Assembly: GCA_045540655.1 (NCBI GenBank) | Contig: JAZQHP010000121.1 | Location: 1-10,838, forward strand | DNA length: 10,838 bases | Origin: RGIG1959 sp045540655 | GTDB lineage: Bacteria > Bacillota > Clostridia > Oscillospirales > Acutalibacteraceae | Reading direction: 5' to 3' | Shown here: positions 7,511-10,838 of the stretch, piece by piece | Position numbering within the stretch: position 1 is the stretch's first letter | How the letters are laid out: every line of letters begins with the position of its first letter | Translations under genes and position numbers: made by a program | The notes under the pieces: model-generated | Seen by the model: only the letters and a program-made list of their open reading frames with translations | Told to the model about the DNA's origin: nothing | The model's database searches: none

Positions 7511-8707
7511 TTATCTCTCCTCGAAGCAAGAGCGGACCAGTGCGATCACCGCATCCTGCTCTTCGGCAGTCATTTTAATGTCGCTGGGCAGGCAAAGACC
7601 GCGGGCAAACAGATCGCCGCCGACGCCGTCCCCGTCTTCCGTTGAGACAAACGGATACGCGGCAAAGATCGGTTGCATATGCATCGGCTTCCAAAGCGGA
7701 CGTGCTTCCGCGTTCATCGCTTCGAGCGCTTCGAGGATCTCCGTCGGACAGCTCTTGCCCGCTTCCTTTACATAAGAGGCGGTCGTGTCGGTGCGCTCCT
7801 GCGCACACATGCCGTCCGCATCAATCAACACACATGACAACCAAAAGCTGGGAACCATATCTCCGACAAACGGGTTCATCGACACGGGTAAGCCTTTAAA
7901 GCCTTCTTTATAACGCTCATAAATCGCTTTTTTCTTGTCAAGATGCTCCTGCAAATGCGGGTACTGTCCGCGCACGACGCCCGCCACCACGTTGCTCATG
8001 CGGTAGTTATAGCCGAGCTCGGTGTGGTGGTACCACGGCGCATCATCTCGGCTTTGCGTCGACCATTTGCGCGCCAGCGCCGCCGCCTCGTCATCGTCGG
8101 TCAGCAGCATGCCGCCCGTGGAGCCGGTAATGATTTTGTTGCCGTTGAAGGAAATGACGTTGTATGTACCGAAGCTGCCCACGTGCTTTCCTTTGTAGGA
8201 CGCGCCGAGCGCTTCGGCGGCGTCCTCAATGAGCACCGCACTGTGGCGGTCACAAACGGCACGGATCGCATCGAGTTTTGCAGGCACACCGTACAGATCG
8301 ACCGCGATCACGACCTTGGCATCGGGATACAGCGCAAACGCTTTTTCCAATGCCGCAGGGTCCATATTCCAGGTATCACGTTCGCTGTCAACCAACACGG
8401 GAGCCGCGCCCTCATATACAATGGGATTCGCCGATGCCGCAAACGTCAGGTCCGAGCACAGCACATGATCGCCGCGTCTGACACCCGCGAGCTTCACTGC
8501 GAGATGAAGCGCCGCTGTGCCCGATGACAGCGCGACCGCGTCCTTGCACCCGATCAGTTCGGCGCACTCCTGCTCAATAACATCGATGTTTTCTCCCACC
8601 GTCGACATCCAGTTAGAGGCGTATGCCGCCTGCATAAAGGTCAGTTCTTCCCCATGCATCGTCGGAGATGACAGGTATATACGATTTTCAAAAGGTTGTA
8701 ATTTCAC
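7511..8707 (-). CDS. pglE: PglE-like PLP-dependent UDP-4-keto-sugar aminotransferase (DegT/DnrJ/EryC1/StrS family)
   Basis: Predicted 398 residues. The start is GTG at 8707, preceded by AGAGGAA at suitable spacing; the product begins MKLQPFENRIYLSSPTMHGEE, the normal family start. The frame runs open to an ATG at 8758, but that would add 17 unconserved residues and has no better ribosome site. Motifs: SSGTAALHLAVKLAGV (61-76), IEDAAEALGASYKGK (160-174), and ISFNGNKIITGSTGGML (185-201) with Lys191 as the PLP Schiff-base lysine, then KWSTQSRDD and LGYNYRMSN. The STQ-R and GYNYR-SN stretches match PglE-type enzymes closely. Known: PglE converts UDP-4-keto-6-deoxy-GlcNAc to the 4-amino sugar with glutamate as donor. 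It is the first gene of the operon and follows a clear promoter. The supplier of the 4-keto sugar (PglF-like dehydratase) is not in the window. Confidence 0.92.
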   Translation of the reverse strand: MKLQPFENRIYLSSPTMHGEELTFMQAAYASNWMSTVGENIDVIEQECAELIGCKDAVALSSGTAALHLAVKLAGVRRGDHVLCSDLTFAASANPIVYEGAAPVLVDSERDTWNMDPAALEKAFALYPDAKVVIAVDLYGVPAKLDAIRAVCDRHSAVLIEDAAEALGASYKGKHVGSFGTYNVISFNGNKIITGSTGGMLLTDDDEAAALARKWSTQSRDDAPWYHHTELGYNYRMSNVVAGVVRGQYPHLQEHLDKKKAIYERYKEGFKGLPVSMNPFVGDMVPSFWLSCVLIDADGMCAQERTDTTASYVKEAGKSCPTEILEALEAMNAEARPLWKPMHMQPIFAAYPFVSTEDGDGVGGDLFARGLCLPSDIKMTAEEQDAVIALVRSCFEER

Positions 8708-8770
8708 GATGCAATTCCTCTTCCTGCTCCAAGTCTGTGTTATCACGAAAAACGTCAAATTTCAGGGACT

Positions 8771-8792
8771 TAATTATAAATAGTTATAATTA
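8771..8792 (-). promoter_or_regulatory. Perfect 9-base inverted repeat in the operon leader, candidate operator
   Basis: TAATTATAA (8771-8779), four bases, then TTATAATTA (8784-8792): both arms match exactly. It lies about 20-40 bases downstream of the predicted transcription start of the pglE-like operon. That position suits a repressor site, but an A/T-only stem can also arise by chance in A/T-rich leader DNA. The regulator is unknown. Confidence 0.4.
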
Positions 8793-8818
8793 TTTGATAT
8801 TAACCCATTATCATATAA

Positions 8819-8846
8819 ATCATACCACATTTCAAAGAAAAGTCAA
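8819..8846 (-). promoter_or_regulatory. Promoter of the sugar operon (sigma-A type, extended -10)
   Basis: On the minus strand the -35 is TTGACT (8846-8841), the spacer is 16 bases, and the -10 is TATGAT (8824-8819) preceded by TGG, an extended -10. Transcription should start near 8812, giving a leader of about 105 bases before the GTG at 8707. The leader is very A/T-rich compared with the genes around it. I see no known riboswitch in it. Confidence 0.8.
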
Positions 8847-8892
8847 TCCAATCTGCCGTATTTCCCATAAATTCCGCATTTCTTTTACATAT

Positions 8893-8932
8893 AAAAACCG
8901 AGCGAAACACCACTGTGCTCCGCTCGGTTTTT
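8893..8932 (-). terminator. Intrinsic terminator after the KPVIYLYP protein gene
   Basis: The 12-base arms AAAAACCGAGCG (8893-8904) and CGCTCGGTTTTT (8921-8932) are exact complements around a 16-base loop. Read on the minus strand, the G/C stem is followed by a run of T, and it lies 31 bases after the stop of the gene at 8963. The A and T tails make it symmetrical, so it could also stop transcription from the left. It insulates the downstream sugar-operon promoter. Confidence 0.88.
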
Positions 8933-8962
8933 ACTATACACCGTTGTGTGGTTGTGATCACT

Positions 8963-10060
8963 TCAGGGTGTGACACGCGTGCCGCCCCACTCAACAACCG
9001 TAAACCCATCCCGCGCAGGAGCCGTCAGGGTCTGCGGCGGCAGATCGTGATGCTCTTCGGCACGTTGCCACGCCATAAACACACGGATCGTCGTGTCGGG
9101 TGCCGGCGTCACGTCCAGCTTCGCCGCCGCTGTGTAGCGATCGGTCTGAAACGAGATAAGGTTGTAGGGATTGTCTTCCATCTGCGGCAACCAATACACG
9201 ATAAATTCATTGGCTTCCCGACGGGTCAGTCCCAGCTGTTCGAGCGCAGTTTCCAGAAATGCCGCGGTGTCAGTGCCTTTGACGCAGAAGCCCTCGGACA
9301 TATCAAACGAGGCGCCCACCTCGCCTTCCCAGTACAGATAATTGTAGGTTTGTCCGTTCTCATCGGTCAGTGTGCCGTCGGGTGACGCCGTGACCGTCCA
9401 GCCGTTGTCATAGGACGGATAGGTGCAGGTCAGCACCCCGTCCGGCGTGAGGCAGACGGATACCTCGGTCTCCCGCTCGGGATAGAGATAGATAACGGGT
9501 TTATAACAGGCTTCGGGATCGGGTTGCCAATCGCTTGCGTGCACCGCCACCAGGTCGGCTTCCAGCCGCTGGCTGTCGGAGGCGTACCGCGCATTGGTAT
9601 AGGCACACTCCACCTGATCGCCGACGCACCACTCCTCCGACAACGCGCCGTTGATTTTATAAGTTGTCGGAACGGAGACCACCTGATGCGCAAAAAAGCA
9701 ATCCGCATAGATATCCGTGATCACCAGATGCACCGTTTCATCTTCCAGCAGCTCGACGTTCACCGTATCGATCCACGTGCCGTCGTAGCGACGGTCGCGA
9801 TAATCCGTGCCGATCGGTTCACGGTACACGCCCTCTCTCTCCCACAGGTCATCGACCGATAAAAAGCGATCGGTGTCGATATAGACTTTGGTCTTGTCGT
9901 AGACACCGTCCTCGTAAAGACGGTTCCAGCGAACAATTTTGTACGTCAATGCCACATACTCCCGCGTGCCGCCGTCTTTGTAAGGCGCCATCGGCACAGG
10001 AATCACCAGGACCGACAAAAACACTGCCGCCACCAGCCATATCCACCAAGTTTTCTTCAT
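8963..10060 (-). CDS. Membrane-anchored or secreted protein with the KPVIYLYP and EWGG motifs, function unknown
   Basis: Predicted 365 residues. Start ATG at 10060; an in-frame GTG at 10069 is too close to GGAAGGA to be preferred. The N-terminus is KK then a hydrophobic stretch (5-22), an uncleaved anchor or signal peptide. No lipobox cysteine is seen. Residues about 29-75 (DGGTREYVALTYKIVRWNRL and DLWERE) resemble a family of small clostridial exported proteins. The rest contains CYKPVIYLYPERE (185-197), TYPSYDNGWTVTASPDGTL (213-231), LYWEG, an alpha-helical patch GLTRREANEFIVYWLPQMEDN (277-297), and GFTVVEWGG (352-360). I recognise this C-terminal part as a conserved uncharacterised type, widespread in Clostridia, with no assigned activity that I can name. 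It is transcribed alone, from its own promoter to a strong terminator, so it need not share a job with its neighbours. Confidence 0.88.
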   Translation of the reverse strand: MKKTWWIWLVAAVFLSVLVIPVPMAPYKDGGTREYVALTYKIVRWNRLYEDGVYDKTKVYIDTDRFLSVDDLWEREGVYREPIGTDYRDRRYDGTWIDTVNVELLEDETVHLVITDIYADCFFAHQVVSVPTTYKINGALSEEWCVGDQVECAYTNARYASDSQRLEADLVAVHASDWQPDPEACYKPVIYLYPERETEVSVCLTPDGVLTCTYPSYDNGWTVTASPDGTLTDENGQTYNYLYWEGEVGASFDMSEGFCVKGTDTAAFLETALEQLGLTRREANEFIVYWLPQMEDNPYNLISFQTDRYTAAAKLDVTPAPDTTIRVFMAWQRAEEHHDLPPQTLTAPARDGFTVVEWGGTRVTP

Positions 10061-10084
10061 ATCGCTCACCGTCCTTCCGTCATC

Positions 10085-10113
10085 AGTATACCATGTGTCG
10101 GAAACGCAGTCAA
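10085..10113 (-). promoter_or_regulatory. Promoter of the KPVIYLYP protein gene
   Basis: Minus-strand -35 TTGACT (10113-10108), 17-base spacer, -10 TATACT (10090-10085) preceded by TGG (extended -10). The predicted start near 10078 leaves a leader of only about 18 bases, which holds the ribosome site GGAAGGA. Confidence 0.82.
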
Positions 10114-10160
10114 GCGCGCCGCTTTCCCTGCCTTTGCCGCATCGAACAGAAAGATCGCAC

Positions 10161-10189
10161 TTGCAACAGTCATTATTTTCGCGTATAAT
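10161..10189 (+). promoter_or_regulatory. Promoter of the YdjM-like gene
   Basis: Plus-strand -35 TTGCAA (10161-10166), 17-base spacer, perfect -10 TATAAT (10184-10189). Start near 10196, about 32 bases before the ATG at 10228. The two divergent promoters have their -35 boxes about 50 bases apart and do not overlap. I see no DinR/LexA-type box here. Confidence 0.82.
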
Positions 10190-10227
10190 AAAGGCCACAC
10201 CCTTTTTAAAACAGCGAGGTCGATAGT

Positions 10228-10830
10228 ATGATGTGTAAAACGCACTTTGCGGTGGGGCTTGCCACCGCCTTGGCCGTGATGCGCCCCGACACCTTCGGGG
10301 AATGTACGGAAGCGGTGGTAGCAGGCACCGTCGGCGGTATGCTGGCGGACATAGACCTGTTGCACGGCGAAGGACGCGCCACGACATTGGCAGGGCATCT
10401 GTTTGTGCCGATCACCGCGACAGCGGCGTTGCTGACGGACGGGATCTTCGGGTGGGGCATTTGCCGTTCCTTCCTTGAGGACGCCCCACGCTCGGTCATC
10501 GGTCTTCTCGTCTTCGTGCTTCTTTGCACGATCGGCTTCTTTTCCCCGCACCGCTCCTTCACCCATTCCCTGCTCGGCGGCACGGCTTGCACCGCCGCCG
10601 TTTGGCTCATGTATCCGCCGCTCACGCTCGGGTTTGCCGCGGCCTATGCCTCCCATCTGTTGCTGGACGTGGTGAACAAACGGGGCATCCGCCTGTTATT
10701 CCCGCTCAAGCGCGGCATCTGCCTCAATCTTTGCTACGCCGACCGTCTGGCGAATACCGTCTGCATGGATGTCGGCTTTGTGCTGGCGGGCGTTCTGCTG
10801 ACCGTCGGCATCCTGCAAAGCCTGTCCTGA
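10228..10830 (+). CDS. YdjM-type (DUF457) multi-pass membrane protein, putative metal-dependent hydrolase
   Basis: Predicted 200 residues, complete in the window. ATG at 10228 (a second ATG follows at once) with GAGG 8 bases upstream. The family's conserved polar residues sit in or near membrane segments: His6 in CKTHFAVGLA, Asp41 and Asp43 in GGMLADIDLL, His108-Arg109 and Thr112-His113-Ser114 in SPHRSFTHSLLGG, and Ser142-His143 with Asp147 in YASHLLLDVVNKRGIRLLFP. These His and Asp residues resemble a metal site. Hydrophobic stretches near 10-20, 52-72, 88-106, 115-145 and 180-198 fit four or five membrane passes. Known: the family is called inner-membrane metal-dependent hydrolase from sequence; the substrate is not established, and E. 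coli YdjM is LexA-controlled. Alone on the plus strand with its own promoter. Confidence 0.9.
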   Translation: MMCKTHFAVGLATALAVMRPDTFGECTEAVVAGTVGGMLADIDLLHGEGRATTLAGHLFVPITATAALLTDGIFGWGICRSFLEDAPRSVIGLLVFVLLCTIGFFSPHRSFTHSLLGGTACTAAVWLMYPPLTLGFAAAYASHLLLDVVNKRGIRLLFPLKRGICLNLCYADRLANTVCMDVGFVLAGVLLTVGILQSLS

Positions 10831-10838
10831 TATCCCCC

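Noticed and set aside
8708..8812. Riboswitch in the leader of the sugar operon
   Set aside because: The leader is short and A/T-rich, with no conserved core of a riboswitch class I know; only the dyad stands out.
10140..10165. Possible SOS (LexA/DinR) box before the YdjM-like gene, as in E. coli ydjM
   Set aside because: A CGAAC half-site occurs, but no matching second half with proper spacing is present.
10061..10387. Upstream extension of the KPVIYLYP protein frame
   Set aside because: It passes over both divergent promoters and the start of the YdjM-like gene, and encodes Arg/Pro-rich shadow sequence. The membrane segment starts right after ATG 10060.
10060..10656. Long minus-strand frames opposite the YdjM-like gene
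   Set aside because: They lie antisense to a gene with clear membrane segments and conserved His/Asp motifs and have no recognisable domain.
1..10838. CRISPR arrays, tRNA or rRNA genes, insertion sequences
   Set aside because: No regularly spaced short repeats, cloverleaf-like sequence, rRNA segments or transposase frames were seen. The only repeats are the coding LRR blocks.

Overview
The window looks like a chromosomal piece of an anaerobic Gram-positive gut-type bacterium of the Bacillota (Clostridia, possibly Oscillospirales). This rests on clean AAAGGAG-type ribosome sites, consensus sigma-A promoters, a giant secreted BspA-like leucine-rich-repeat protein, and a secreted protein with the KPVIYLYP motif that is familiar from clostridial genomes. 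Base composition is moderately GC-rich; one glycosyltransferase gene is more A/T-rich. The taxonomic call is an inference.

Layout. All genes but the last read on the minus strand. (1) From 4823 down past the left edge runs one very large gene, at least 1,607 codons and cut by the window. It encodes a secreted modular protein: signal peptide, NAGPA-type phosphodiester glycosidase, Ig-like and jelly-roll-like segments, a cohesin-like segment, a cysteine module, cell-wall-binding-like repeats, then BspA-type leucine-rich repeats. A stop-free frame of about 1,600 codons lies antisense to it and is best read as a codon-usage shadow. (2) From 8707 to 5046 is a tight four-gene operon: PglE-like aminotransferase, PglC-like phosphoglycosyl transferase, PglD-like acetyltransferase and a GT4-type glycosyltransferase. 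It has a strong extended -10 promoter and a perfect dyad in its leader. (3) From 10060 to 8963 is a membrane-anchored or secreted protein of the KPVIYLYP type, with its own promoter and a strong terminator. (4) From 10228 to 10830 on the plus strand is a YdjM-type multi-pass membrane protein with its own promoter, divergent from (3).

How the genes fit together. The operon supplies three consecutive steps expected for a bacillosamine-type lipid-linked glycan: amination of a UDP-4-keto-6-deoxy sugar, N-acetylation, and transfer of the sugar-phosphate to undecaprenyl phosphate. The glycosyltransferase would add the next sugar. The 4,6-dehydratase (PglF), flippase, polymerase and oligosaccharyltransferase are not in the window. 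The giant protein directly downstream carries a predicted enzyme for sugar-phosphodiester bonds plus wall- and ligand-binding modules. A functional link between the glycan made by the operon and this protein (as substrate, as decoration or as anchor) is a reasonable hypothesis, but the sequence does not prove it.
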